The position numbers and the translations under genes are program-made. The notes under the pieces are model-generated. The model was not told where the DNA came from and made no database searches. It worked only from the letters and a program-made list of their open reading frames with translations. Of a stretch of DNA of 64,000 nucleotides, positions 13,644-27,700 are shown piece after piece (position 1 is the first letter of the stretch; every line of letters begins with the position of its first letter). This DNA comes from Hyperoodon ampullatus (Eukaryota > Chordata > Mammalia > Artiodactyla > Ziphiidae), in assembly GCA_949752795.1 (NCBI GenBank), contig OX457074.1:620001-684000 (forward strand), given 5' to 3'.

Positions 13644-16600
13644 CCTCCGCCGTACCCTCATCCTAATCCGTACGCGGACACTGACCCGCGTGTCCGCACG
13701 TGCCCCGACCCTAGCACGTGTCCGCACCCTCACCTGTGCCCTCAGCCTTGCCGTTCCCTAACCCTAACCCTAGCCGGGAACGGAAACCCACCGGCAGCCT
13801 CACACCTTAGCCTCTGACGTACCCTCATCCTAATCCGTACGCGGACACTGACCCGCGCGTCCGCACGTGCCCCGACCCTAGCACGTGTCCGCACCCTCAC
13901 CTGTGCCCTCAGCCTTGCCGTTCCCTAACCCTAACCCTAGCCCGGAACGGAAACCCACCGGCAGCCCCACACCTTAGCCTCCGCCGTACCCTCATCCTCA
14001 TCCGTACGCGGACACTGACCCGCGCGTCCGCACGTGCCCCGACCCTAGCACGTGTCCGCACCCTCTCCTGTGCCCTCAGCCTTGCCGTTCCCTAACCCTA
14101 ACCCTAGCCCGGAACGGAAACCCACTGGCAGCCCCACACCTTAGCCTCCACCGTACCCTCATCCTAATCCGTACTCGGACACTGACCCGCGCGTCCGCAC
14201 GTGCCCCGACCCTAGCACGTGTCCGCACCCTCACCTGTGCCCTCAGCCTTGCCGTTCCCTAACCCTAGCCCTAGCCCAGAACGGAAACCCACCGGCAGCC
14301 CCACACCTTAGCCTCCGCCGTACCCTCATCCTAATCCGTACGCGGACACTGACCCGCGCGTCCGCACGTGCCCCGACCCTAGCACGTGTCCGCAACATCG
14401 CCTGTGCCCTCAGCCTTGCCGTTCCCTAACCCTAACCCTAGCCCGGAACGGAAACCCCCCGGCAGCCCCACACCTTAGCCTCCGCCGTACCCTCATCCTA
14501 ATCCGTACGCGGACACTGACCCGCGCGTCCGCACGTGCCCTGACCCTAGCACGTGTCCGCACCCTCACCTGTGCCCTCATCCTTGCCGTTCCCTAACCCT
14601 AACCCTACCCCGGAAGGGAAACCCACTGGCAGCCCCACACCTTAGCCCCCGCCGTACCCTCATCCTTATCCGTACGCGGACACTGACCCGCGCATCCGCA
14701 CGTGCCCCGACCCTAGCACGTGTCCGCCCCCTCACCTGTGCCCTCAGCCTTGCCGTTCCCTAACCCTAACCCTAGCCCGGAACGGAAACCCACCAGCAGC
14801 CCCACACCTTAGCCTCCGCCGTACGCTAATCCTAATCCGTACGCGGACACTGACCCACACGTCCGCACGTGCCCCGACCCTAGCACGTGTCCGCACCCTC
14901 ACCTGTGCCCTCAGCCTTGTCGTTCCCTAACCCTAACCCTAGCCCGGAACGGAAACCCACCGGCAGCCCCACACCTTAGCCCCCGCCGTACCCTCATCCT
15001 AATCCGTACGCGGACACTGACCCGCGCGTCCGCACGTGCCCCGACCCTAGCACGTGTCCGCACCCTCACCTGTGCCCTCAGCCTTGCCGTTCCCTAACCC
15101 TAACCCTAGCCCGGAAGGGAAACCCACTGGCAGCCCCACACCTTAGCCCCCGCCGTACCCTCATCCTAATCCGTACGCGGACACTGACCCGCGCGTCCGC
15201 ACGTGCACCGACCCTAGCACGTGTCCGCACCCTCACCTGTGCCCTCAGCCTTGCCGTTCCCTAACCCTAACCCTAGCCCGGAACGGAAACCCACCGGCAG
15301 CCCCACACCTTAGCCTCCGCCGTACCTTCATCCTAATCCGTACGCGGACACTGACCCGCGAGTCTGCACGTGCCCCGAACCTAGCACGTGTCCGCACCCT
15401 CACCTGTGCCCTCAGCCTTGCCGTTCCCTAACCCTAACCCTAGCCCGGAAGGGAAACCCACCGGTAGCCCCACACCTTAGCCTCCGCCGTACCCTCATCC
15501 TAATCCGTACGCGGACACTGACCCGCGCGTCCGCACGTGCCCCGACCCTAGCACGTGTCCGCACCCTCACCTGTGCCCTCAGCCTTGCCGTTCCCTAACC
15601 CTAACCCTAGCCCGGAACGGAAACCCACCGGCAGCCCCACACCTTAGCCTCCGCCGTACCCTCATCCTAATCCGTACGCGGACACTGACCCGCGCGTCCG
15701 CACGTGCCCCGACCCTAGCACGTGTCCGCACCCTCACCTGTGCCCTCAGCCTTGCCGTTCCCTAACCCTAACCCTAGCCCGGAACGGAAACCCACCGGCA
15801 GCCCCACACCTTAGCCTCCGCCGTACCCTCATCCTAATCCGTACGCGGACACTGACCCGCGCGTCCGCACGTGCCCCGACCCTAGCACGTGTCCGCACCC
15901 TCACCTGTGCCCTCAGCCTTGCCGTTCCCTAACCCTAACCCTAGCGCGGAACAGAAACCCACCGGCAGCCCCACACCTTAGCCTCCGCCGTACCCTCATC
16001 CTAATCCGTACGCGGACACTGACCCGCGCGTCCGCACGTGCCCCGACCCTAGCACGTGTCCGCACCCTCACCTGTGCCCTCAGCTTTGCCGTTCCCTAAC
16101 CCTAACCCTAGCCCGGAATGGAAACCCACCGGCAGCCCCACACCTTAGTCTCCGCCGTACCCTCATCCTAATCCGTACGCGGACACTGACCCGCGCGTCC
16201 GCACGTGCCCCGACCCTAGCACGTGTCCGCACCCTCACCTGTGCCCTTAGCATTGCAATTCCCTAACCCTAACCCTAGCCCGGAACGGAAACCCACCGGC
16301 AGCCTCACACCTTAGCCTCCGACGTACCCTGATCCTACTCCGTACGCGGACACTGACCCGCGCTTCCGCACTTGCCCCGACCCTAGCACGTGTTCGCACC
16401 CTCACCTGTGCCCTCAGCCTTGCCGTTCCCTAACCCTAACCCTAGCCCGGAACGGAAACCCACCGGCAGCCCCACACCTTAGCCTCCGCCGTACCCTCAT
16501 CCTAATCCGTACGCGGACACTGACCCGCGCGTCCGCACGTGCCACGACCCTAGCACGTGTCCGCACCCTCACCCGTGCCCTCAGCCTTGCCGTTCCCTAA

Positions 16601-19600
16601 CCCTAACCCTAGCCCGGAACGGAAACCCACCGGCAGCCCCACACCTTAGCCTCCGCCGTACCTTCATCCTAATCCGTACGCGGACACTGACCCGCGCGTC
16701 CGCACGTGCCCCGACCCTAGCACGTGTCCGCACCCTCACCTGTGCCCTCAGCCTTGCCGTTCCCTAACCCTAACCCTAGCCCGGAAGGGAAACCCACCGG
16801 CAGCCCCACACCTTAGCCTCCGCCGTACCCTCATCCTAATCCGTACGCGGACACTGACCCGCGTGTCCGCACGTGCCCCGACCCTAGCACGTGTCCGCAC
16901 CCTCACCTGTGCCCTCAGCCTTGCCGTTCCCTAACCCTAATCCTAGCCCGGAACGGAAACCCACCGGCAGCCCCACACCTTAGCCTCCGCCGTACCCTCA
17001 TCCTAATCCGTACGCGGACACTGACCCACGCGTCCGCACGTGCCCCGAACCTAGCACGTGTCCGCACCCTCACCTGTGCCCTCAGCCTTGCCGTTCCCTA
17101 ACCCTAACCCTAGCCCGGAACGGAAACCCACCGGCAGCCCCACACCTTAGCCTCCGCCGTACCCTCATCCTAATCCGTACGCGGACACTGACCCGCGCGT
17201 CCGCACGTGCCCCGACCCTAGCACGTGTCCGCACCCTCACCTGTGCCCTCAGCCTTGCCGTTCCCTAACCCTAACCCTAGCCCGGAACGGAAACCCACCG
17301 GCAGCCCCACACCTTAGCCTCCGCCGTACCCTCATCCTAATCCGTACGCGGACACTGACCCGCGAGTCCGCACGTGCCCCGAACCTAGCACGTGTCCGCA
17401 CCCTCACCTGTGCCCTCAGCCTTGTCGTTCCCTAACCCTAACCCTAGCCCGGAACGGAAACCCACCGGCAGCCCCACACCTTAGCCTCCGCCGTACCCTC
17501 ATCCTAATCCGTACGCGGACACTGACCCACGCGTCCGCACGTGCCCCGACCCTAGCACGTGTCCCCACCCTCACCTGTGCCCTCAGCCTTGCCGTTCCCT
17601 AACCCTAACCCTAGCCCGGAACGGAAACCCACCGGCAGCCCCACACCTTAGCCTCCACCGTACCCTCATCCTAATCCGTACGCGGACACTGACCCGCGCG
17701 TCCGCACGTGCCCCGACCCTAGCACGTGTCCGCACCCTCACCTGTGCCCTCAGCCTTGCCGTTCCCTAACCCTAACCCTAGCCCGGAACGGAAACCCACC
17801 GGCAGCCCCACACCTTAGCCTCCGCCGTACCCTCATCCTAATCCGTACGCGGACACTGACCCACGCGTCCGCACGTGCCCCGACCCTAGCACGTGTCCGC
17901 ACCCTCACCTGTGCCCTCAGCCTTGCCGTTCCCTAACCCTAAACCTAGCCCGGACGGGAAACCCACCGGCAGCCCCACACCTTAGCCTCCGCCGTACGCT
18001 CATCCTAATCCGTACGCGGACACTGACCCGCGCGTCCGGACGTGCCCCGACCCTAGCACGTGTCCGCACCCTCACCTGTGCCCTCAGCCTTGCCGTTCCC
18101 TAACCCTAACCCTAGCCCGGAACGGAAACCCACCGGCAGCCCCACACCTTAGCCTCTGCCGTACCCTCATCCTAATCCGTACGCGGACACTGACCCGCGC
18201 GTCCGCACATGCCCCGACCCTAGCACGTGTCCGCACCCTCACCTGTGCCCTCAGCCTTGCCGTTCCCTAACCCTAAACCTAGCCCGGAAGGGAAACCCAC
18301 CGGCAGCCCCACACCTTAGCCTCCGCCGTACCCTCATCCTAATCCGTACGCGGACACTGACCCGCGCGTCCGCACGTGCCCCGACCCTAGCACGTGTCCG
18401 CACCCTCACCTGTGCCCTCAGCCTTGCCGTTCCCTAACCCTAACCCTAGCCCGGAACGGAAACCCACCGGCAGCCCCACACCTTAGCCTCCGCCGTACCC
18501 TCATCCTAATCCGTACGCGGACACTGACCCACGCGTCCGCACGTGCCCCGACCCTAGCACGTGTCCGCACCCTCACCTGTGCCCTCAGCCTTGCCGTTCC
18601 CTAACCCTAACCCTAGCCCGGAACGGAAACCCACCGGCAGCCCCACACCTTAGCCTCCGCCGTACCCTCATCCTAATCCGTACGCGGACACTGACCCGCG
18701 CGTCCGCACGTGCCCCGACCCTAGCACGTGTCCGCACCCTCACCTGTGCCCTCAGCCTTGCCGTTCCCTAACCCTAACCCTAGCCCGGAACGGAAACCCA
18801 CCGGGAGCCCCACACCTTAGCCTCCGCCGTACCCTCATCCTAATCCGTACGCGGACACTGACCCGCGCGTCCGCACGTGCCCCGACCCTAGCACGTGTCC
18901 GCACCCTCACCTGTGCCCTCAGCCTTGCCGTTCCCTAACCCTAACCCTAGCCCGGAACGGAAACCCACCGGCAGCCCCTCACCTTAGCCTCCGCCGTACC
19001 CTCATCCTAATCCGTACGCGGACACTGACCCGCGCGTCCGCACGTGCCCCGACCCTAGCACGTGTCCGCACCCTCACCTGTGCCCTCAGCCTTGCCGTTC
19101 CCTAACCCTAACCCTAGCCCGGACGGGAAACCCACCGGCAGCCCCACACCTTAGCCTCCGCCGTACCCTGATCCTAATCCGTACGCAGACACTGACCCGC
19201 GCGTCCGCACGTGCCCCGACCCTAGCACGTGTCCGCACCCTCACCTGTGCCCTCAGCCTTGCCGTTCCCTAACCCTAACCCTAGCCCGGAACGGAAACCC
19301 ACCGGCAGCCCCACACCTTAGCCTCCGCCGTACCCTCATCCTAATCCGTACGCGGACACTGACCCGCGCGTCCGCACGTGCCCCGACCCTAGCACGTGTC
19401 CGCACCCTCACCTGTGCCCTTAGCCTTGCAATTCCCTAACCCTAACCCTAGCCCGGAACGGAAACCCACCGGCAGCCTCACACCTTAGCCTCCGACGTAC
19501 CCTGATCCTAATCCGTACGCAGACACTGACCCGCGCTTCCGCAGTTGCCCCGACCCTAGCACGTGTCCGCACCCTCACCTGTGCCCTCAGCCTTGCCGTT

Positions 19601-22600
19601 CCCTAACCCTAACCCTAACCGGAACGGAAACACACCGGCAGCCCCACACCTTAGCCTCCGCCGTACCCTCATCCTAATCCGTACGCGGACACTGACCCGC
19701 GCGTCCGCACGTGCCACAACCCTAGCACGTGTCCGCACCCTCACCTGTGCCCTCAGCCTTGCCGTTCCCTAACCCTAACCCTAGCCCGGAACGGAAACCC
19801 ACCGGCAGCCCCACACCTTAGCCTCCGCCGTACCCTCATCCTAATCCGTACGCGGACACTGACCCGCGCGTCCGCACGTGCCCCGACCCTAGCACGTGTC
19901 CGCACCCTCACCTGTGCCCTCAGCCTTGCCGTTCCCTAACCCTAACCCTAGCCCGGAAGGGAAAGCCACCGGCAGCCCCACACCTTAGCCTCCGCCGTAC
20001 CCTCATCCTAATCCGTACGCGGACACTGACCCGCGTGTCCGCACGTGCCCCGACCCTAGCACGTGTTCGCACCCTCACCTGTGCCCTCAGCCTTGCCGTT
20101 CCCTAACCCTAACCCTAGCCCGGAACGGAAACCCACCGGCAGCCCCACACCTTAGCCTCCGCCGTACCCTCATCCTAATCCGTACGCGGACACTGACCCG
20201 CGCGTCCGCACGTGCCCCGACCCTAGCACGTGTCCGCACCCTCACCTGTGCCCTCAGCCTTGCCGTTCCCTAACCCTAACCCTAGCCCGGAACAGAAACC
20301 CACCGGCAGCCCCACACCTTAGCCTCCGCCGTACCCTCATCCTAATCCGCACGCGGACACTGACCCGCGCGTCCGCACGTGCCCCGAACCTAGCACGTGT
20401 CCGCACCCTCACCTGTGCCCTCAGCCTTGTCGTTCCCTAACCCTAACCCTAGCCCGGAACGGAAACCCACCGGCAGCCCCACACCTTAGCCTCCGCCGTA
20501 CCCTCATCCTAATCCGTACGCGGACACTGACCCGCGCGTCCGCACGTGCCCCGACCCTAGCACGTGTCCGCACCCTCACCTGTGCCCTCAGCCTTGCCGT
20601 TCCCTAACCCTAAACCTAGCCCGGACGGGAAACCCACCGGCAGCCCCACACCTTAGCCTCCGCCGTACCCTCATCCTAATCCGTACGCGGACACTGACCC
20701 GCGCGTCCGCACGTGCCCCGACCCTAGCACGTGTCCGCACCCTCACCTGTGCCCTCAGCCTTGCCGTTCCCTAACCCTAACCCTAGCCCGGAACGGAAAC
20801 CCACGGGCATCCCCACACCTTAGCCTCCGCCATACCCTCATCCTAATCCGTACGCGGACACTGACCCGCGCGTTCGCACGTGCCCCGACCCTAGCACGTG
20901 TCCGCACCCTCACCTGTGCCCTCAGCCTTGCAATTCCCTAACCCTAACCCTAGCCCGGAACGGAAACCCACCGGCAGCCTCACACCTTAGCCTCCGACGT
21001 ACCCTGATCCTAATCCGTACGCGGACACTGACCCGCGCTTCCGCACGTGCCCCGACCCTAGCACGTGTCCGCACCCTCACCTGTGCCCTCAGCCTTGCCG
21101 TTCCCTAACCCTAACCCTAGCCCGGAACGGAAACCCACCGGCAGCCCCACACCTTAGCCTCTGCCGTACCCTCATCCTAATCCGTACGCGGACACTGACC
21201 CGCGCGTCCGCACATGCCCCGACCCTAGCACGTGTCCGCACCCTCACCTGTGCCCTCAGCCTTGCCGTTTCCTAACCCTAACCCTAGCCCGGAACGGAAA
21301 CCCACCGGCAGCCCCACACCTTAGCCTCCGCCGTACCTTCATCCTAATCCGTACGCGGACACTGACCCGCGCGTCCGCACGTGCCCCGACCCTAGCACGT
21401 GTCCGCACCCTCTCCTGTGCCCTCAGCCTTGCCGTTCCCTAACCCTAACCCTAGACCGGATCGGAAACCCACCGGCAGCCCCACACCTTACCCTCCGCCG
21501 TACCCTCATCCTAATCCGTACGCGGACACTGACCCGCGCGTCCGCACGTGCCCCGACCCTAGCACGTGTCCGCACCCTCACCTGTGCCCTCAGCCTTGCC
21601 GTTCCCTAACCCTAAACCTAGCCCGGAACGGAAACCCACCGGCAGCCCCACACCTTAGCCTCCGCCGTACCCTCATCCTAATCCGTACGCGGACACTGAC
21701 CCGCGCGTCCGCACGTGCCCCGACCCTAGCACGTGTCCGCACCCTCACCTGTGCCCTCAGCCTTGCCGTTCCCTAACCCTAACCCTAGCCCGGAACGGAA
21801 ACCAACCGGCAGCCTCACACCTTAGCCTCTGACGTACCCTCATCCTAATCCGTACGCGGACACTGACCCGCGCGTCCGCACGTGCCCCGACCCTAGCACG
21901 TGTCCGCACCCTCACCTGTGCCCTCAGCCTTGCCGTTCCCTAACCCTAACCCTAGCCCGGAACGGAAACCCACCGGCAGCCCCACACCTTAGCCTCCGCC
22001 GTACCCTCATCCTAATCCGTACGCGGACACTGACCCGCGCGTCCGCATGTGCCCCGACCCTAGCACGTGTCCGCACCCTCACCTGTGCCCTCAGCCTTGC
22101 AATTCCCTAACCCTAACCCTAGCCCGGAACGGAAACCCACCGGCAGCCTCACACCTTAGCTTCCGACGTACCCTGATCCTAATCCGTACGCGGACACTGA
22201 CCCGCGCTTCCGCACGTGCCCCGACCCTAGCACGTGTCCGCACCCTCACCTGTGCCCTCAGCCTTGCCGTTCCCTAACCCTAACCCTAGCCCGGAATGGA
22301 AACCCACCGGCAGCCCCACACCTTAGCCTCCGCCGTACCCTCATCCTAATCCGTACGCGGACACTGACCCGCGCGTCCGCACGTGCCCCGACCCTAGCAC
22401 GTGTCCGCACCCTCACCTGTGCCCTCAGCCTTGCCGTTCCCTAACCCTAACCCTAGCCCGGAACGGAAACCCACCGGCAGCCCCACACCTTAGCCTCCGC
22501 CGTACCTTCATCCTAATCCGTACGCGGACACTGACCCACGCGTCCGCACGTGCCCCGACCCTAGCACGTGTCCGCACCCTCACCTGTGCCCTCAGCCTTG

Positions 22601-22734
22601 CCGTTCCCTAACCCTAACCCTAGCCCGGAACGGAAACCCACCGGCAGCCCCACACCTTAGCCTCCGCTGTACCCTCATCCTCATCCGTACGCGGACACTG
22701 ACCCTCGCGTCCACACGTGCCCCGACCCTAGCAC
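13217..22734 (+). repeat. Higher-order repeat copy 2 (57 monomers)
   Basis: Length is 9,518 bp, or 57 x 167 minus 1. It carries the same ordered series of private variants as copy 1: CACTGGCAG, CCGCAACATCGCC, CCTCATCCTTGCC, CGAGTCTGC, GCGCGGAACAG, CCACGACCC with CACCCGTGCC, the ATCCCCACACC monomer, and others. Each marker lies 13,192 bp from its partner before the first expansion of copy 1 and 11,355 bp after it. I take this as the basic HOR unit because the two extra 11-monomer blocks of copy 1 are absent here. Confidence 0.85.
19563..19728 (+). repeat. 166-bp variant monomer (second copy, HOR marker)
   Basis: Same CCCTAACCGGAACGG and AAACACACC changes as the monomer at 8,208, exactly 11,355 bp downstream. 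This fixes the long-range register between HOR copies 1 and 2. Confidence 0.8.
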
Positions 22735-24790
22735 GTGTCCGCACCCTCACCTGTGCCCTCAGCCTTGCCGTTCCCTAACCCTAACCCTAGCCCGGAACGG
22801 AAACCCACCGGCAGCCCCACACCTTACCCTCCGCCGCTCCCTCATCCTCATCCATACGCGGACACTGACCCGCGCGTCCGCACGTGCCCCGACCCTAGCA
22901 CGTGTCCGCACCCTCTCCTGTGCCCTCAGCCTTGCCGTTCCCTAACCCTAACCCTAGACCGGAACGGAAACCCACCGGCAGCCCCACACCTTACCCTCCG
23001 CCGTACCCTCATCCTAATCCGTACGCGGACACTGACCCGCGCGTCCGCACGTGCCCCGACCCTAGCACGTGTCCGCACCCTCACCTGTGCCCTCAGCCTT
23101 GCCGTTCCCTAACCCTAAACCTAGCCCGGAACGGAAACCCACCGGCAGCCCCACACCTTAGCCTCCGCCGTACCCTCATCCTAATCCGTACGCGGACACT
23201 GACCCGCGTGTCCGCACGTGCCCCGACCCTAGCACGTGTCCGCACCCTCACCTGTGCCCTCAGCCTTGCCGTTCCCTAACCCTAACCCTAGCCGGGAACG
23301 GAAACCCACCGGCAGCCTCACACCTTAGCCTCTGACGTACCCTCATCCTAATCCGTACGCGGACACTGACCCGCGCGTCCGCACGTGCCCCGACCCTAGC
23401 ACGTGTCCGCACCCTCATCTGTGCCCTCAGCCTTGCCGTTCCCTAACCCTAACCCTAGCCCGGAACGGAAACCCACCGGCAGCCCCACACCTTAGCCTCC
23501 GCCGTACCCTCATCCTCATCCGTACGCGGACACTGACCCGCGCGTCCGCACGTGCCCCGACCCTAGCACGTGTCCGCACCCTCTCCTGTGCCCTCAGCCT
23601 TGCCGTTCCCTAACCCTAACCCTAGCCCGGAACGGAAACCCACTGGCAGCCCCACACCTTAGCCTCCACCGTACCCTCATCCTAATCCGTACTCGGACAC
23701 TGACCCGCGCGTCCGCACGTGCCCCGACCCTAGCACGTGTCCGCACCCTCACCTGTGCCCTCAGCCTTGCCGTTCCCTAACCCTAGCCCTAGCCCAGAAC
23801 GGAAACCCACCGGCAGCCCCACACCTTAGCCTCCGCCGTACCCTCATCCTAATCCGTACGCGGACACTGACCCGCGCGTCCGCACGTGCCCCGACCCTAG
23901 CACGTGTCCGCAACATCGCCTGTGCCCTCAGCCTTGCCGTTCCCTAACCCTAACCCTAGCCCGGAACGGAAACCCCCCGGCAGCCCCACACCTTAGCCTC
24001 CGCCGTACCCTCATCCTAATCCGTACGCGGACACTGACCCGCGCGTCCGCACGTGCCCTGACCCTAGCACGTGTCCGCACCCTCACCTGTGCCCTCATCC
24101 TTGCCGTTCCCTAACCCTAACCCTACCCCGGAAGGGAAACCCACTGGCAGCCCCACACCTTAGCCCCCGCCGTACCCTCATCCTTATCCGTACGCGGACA
24201 CTGACCCGCGCATCCGCACGTGCCCCGACCCTAGCACGTGTCCGCCCCCTCACCTGTGCCCTCAGCCTTGCCGTTCCCTAACCCTAACCCTAGCCCGGAA
24301 CGGAAACCCACCGGCAGCCCCACACCTTAGCCTCCGCCGTACGCTCATCCTAATCCGTACGCGGACACTGACCCACACGTCCGCACGTGCCCCGACCCTA
24401 GCACGTGTCCGCACCCTCACCTGTGCCCTCAGCCTTGCCGTTCCCTAACCCTAACCCTAGCCCGGAATGGAAACCCACCGGCAGCCCCACACCTTAGCCC
24501 CCGCCGTACCCTCATCCTAATCCGTACGCGGACACTGACCCGCGCGTCCGCACGTGCCCCGACCCTAGCACGTGTCCGCACCCTCACCTGTGCCCTCAGC
24601 CTTGCCGTTCCCTAACCCTAACCCTAGCCCGGAAGGGAAACCCACCGGCAGCCCCACACCTTAGCCCCCGCCGTACCCTCATCCTAATCCGTACGCGGAC
24701 ACTGACCCGCGCGTCCGCACGTGCACCGACCCTAGCACGTGTCCGCACCCTCACCTGTGCCCTCAGCCTTGCCGTTCCCTAACCCTAACC
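22735..24790 (+). repeat. Higher-order repeat copy 3 (partial, about 12 monomers)
   Basis: It starts with the same variant series as 25 and 13,217 and keeps the ordered markers (CACTGGCAG, CAACATCGCC, CCTCATCCTTGCC, GTGCACCGACC). After about 24,790 the next expected markers (CCTTCATCC followed by CGAGTCTGC) are missing and the order is lost. It differs from copies 1 and 2 at a few shared positions, such as GTACGCTCAT instead of GTACGCTAAT, so it is the more distant copy. Confidence 0.8.
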
Positions 24791-27700
24791 CTAGCCCGGA
24801 ACGGAAACCCACTGGCAGCCCCACACCTTAGCCTCCGCCGTACCCTCATCCTAATCTGTACGCGGACACTGACCCGCGCGTCCGCACGTGCCCCGACCCT
24901 AGCACGTGTCCGCACCCTCACCTGTGCCCTCAGCCTTGCCGTTCCCTAACCCTAACCCTAGCCCGGAACGGAAACCCACCGGCAGCCCCACACCTTAGCC
25001 TCCGCCGTACCCTCATCCTCATCCGTACGCGGACACTGACCCGCGCGTCCGCACGTGCCGCGACCCTAGCACGTGTCCGCACCCTCACCAGTGCCCTCAG
25101 CCTTGCCGTTCCCTAACCCTAACCCTAGCACGGAAGGGAAACCCACCGGCAGCCCCACACCTTAGCCTCCGCCGTACCCTCATCCTAATCCGTACGCGGA
25201 CACTGACCCGCGCGTCCGCACGTGCCCCGACCGTAGCACGTGTCCGCACCCTCACCTGTGCCCTCAGCCTTGCCGTTCCCTAACCCTAACCCTAGCCCGG
25301 AACGGAAACCCACCGGCAGCCCCACACCTTAGCCTCCGCCGTACCCTCATCCTAATCCGTACGCGGACACTGACCCGCGCGTCCGCACGTGCCCCAACCC
25401 TAGCACATGTCCGCACCCTCACCTGTGCCCTCAGCCTTGCCGTTCCCTAACCCTAACCCTAGCCCGGAAAGGAAACCCACCGGCAGCCCCACACCTTAGC
25501 CTCCGCCGTACCCTCATCCTAATCCGTACGCGGACACTGACCCGCGCGTCCGCACGTGCCCCGACCCTAGCACGTGTCCGCACCCTCACCTGTGCCCTCA
25601 GCCTTGCCGTTCCCTAACCCTAACCCTAGCCCGGAACGGAAACCCACCGGCAGCCCCACACCTTAGCCTCCGCCGTACCCTCATCCTAATCTGTACGCGG
25701 ACACTGACCCGCGCGTCCGCACGTGCCCCGACCCTAGCACGTGTCCGCACCCTCACCTGTGCCCTCAGCCTTGCCGTTCCCTAACCCTAACCCTAGCCCG
25801 GAACGGAAACCCACCGGAAGCCCCACACCTTAGCCTCCGCCGTACCCTCATCCTAATCCGTACGCGGACACTGACCCGCACATCCGCACGTGCCCCGACC
25901 CTAGCACGTGTCCGCACCCTCACCTGTGCCCTCAGCCTTGCCGTTCCCTAACCCTAACCCTAGCCCGGAACGGAAACCCACCGGCAGCCCCACACCTTAG
26001 CCCCCGCCGTACCCTCATCTTAATCCGTACGCGGACACTGACCCGCGCGTCCGCACGTGCCCCGACCCTAGCACGTGTCCGCCCCCTCACCTGTGCCCTC
26101 AGCCTTGCCGTTCCCTAACCCTAACCCTAGCCCGGAACGGAAACCCACCGGCAGCCCCACACCTTAGCCTCCGCCGTACCCTCATCCTAATCCGTACGCG
26201 GACACTGACCCGCGCGTCCGCACGTGCCCCGACCCTAGCACGTGTCCGCACCCTCACCTGTGCCCTCAGCCTTGCCGTTCCCTAACCCTAACCCTAGCCC
26301 GGAACGGAAACCCACCGGCAGCCCCACAGCTTAGCCTCCGCCGTACCCTCATCCTAATCCGTACGCGGACACTGACCCGCGCGTCCGCACGTGCCCCGAC
26401 CCTAGCACGTGTCCGCACCCTCACCTGTGCCCTCAGCCTTGCCGTTCCCTAACCCTAACCCTAGCCCGGAACGGAAACCCACCGGCAGCCCCACACCTTA
26501 GCCTCCGCCGTACCCTCATCCTAATCCGTACGCGGACACTGACCCGCGCGTCCGCACGTGCCCCGACCCTAGCACGTGTCCGCACCCTCACCCGTGCCCT
26601 CAGCCTTGCCGTTCCCTAACCCTAACCCTAGCCCGGAACGGAAACCCACCGGCAGCCCCACAGCTTAGCCTCCACCGTACCCTCATCCTAATCCGTACGC
26701 GGACACTGACCCGCGCGTCCGCACGTGCCCCGACCCTAGCACGTGTCCGCACCCTCGCCTGTGCCCTCAGCCTTGCCGTTCCCTAACCCTAACCCTAGCC
26801 CGGAACGGAAACCCACCAGCAGCCCCACACCTTAGCCTCCGCCGTACCCTCATCCTAATCCGTACGCGGACACTGACCCACGCGTCCGCACGTGCCCCGA
26901 CCCTAGCACGTGTCCGCACCCTCACCTGTGCCCTCAGCCTTGCCGTTCCCTAACCCTAACCCTAGCCCGGAACGGAAACCCACCGGCAGCCCCACACCTT
27001 AGCCTCCGCCGTACCCTCATCCTAATCTGTACACGGACACTGACCCGCGCGTCCGCACGTGCCCCGACTCTAGCACGTGTCCGCACCCTCGCCTGTGCCC
27101 TCAGCCTTGCCGTTCCCTAACCCTAACCCTAGCCCGGACGGGAAACCCACCGGCAGCCCCACACCTTAGCCTCCGCCGTACCCTCATCCTAATCCGTAAG
27201 CGGACACTGACCCGCGTGTCCGCACGTGCCCCGACCCTAGAACGTGTCCGCACCCTCGCCTGTGCCCTCAGCCTTCCCGGTCCCTAACCCTAACCCTAGC
27301 CCGGAACGGAAACACACCGGCAGCCCCACACCTTAGCCTCCGCCGTACCCTCATCCTAATCCGTACGCGGACACTAACCCGCGCGTCCGCACGTGCCCGG
27401 AACCTAGCACGTGTCTGCACCCTCGCCTGTGCCCTCAGCCTTGCCGTTCCCTAACCCTAACCCTAGCCCGGAAGGGAAACCCACCGGCAGCCCCACACCT
27501 TAGCCTCCGCCGTACCCTCATCCTAATCCGTACGTGGACACTGACCCGTGCGTCCGCACGTGCCCCGACCCTAGCACGTGTCCGCACCGTCACCTGTGCC
27601 ATCAGCCTTGCCGTTCCCTAACCCTAACCCTAGCCCGGAAGGGAAACCCACCGGGAGCCCCACACCTTAGCCTCCGCCGTACCCTCATCCTAATCCATAC

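Noticed and set aside
25..23279. Repeated 125-codon open frames (MSAPSPVPSALPF type) in the 167-bp satellite
   Set aside because: They arise where TAGC is TACC in a monomer. 167 is not a multiple of three, so the same DNA is read in changing frames; the peptides are just the satellite in three phases.
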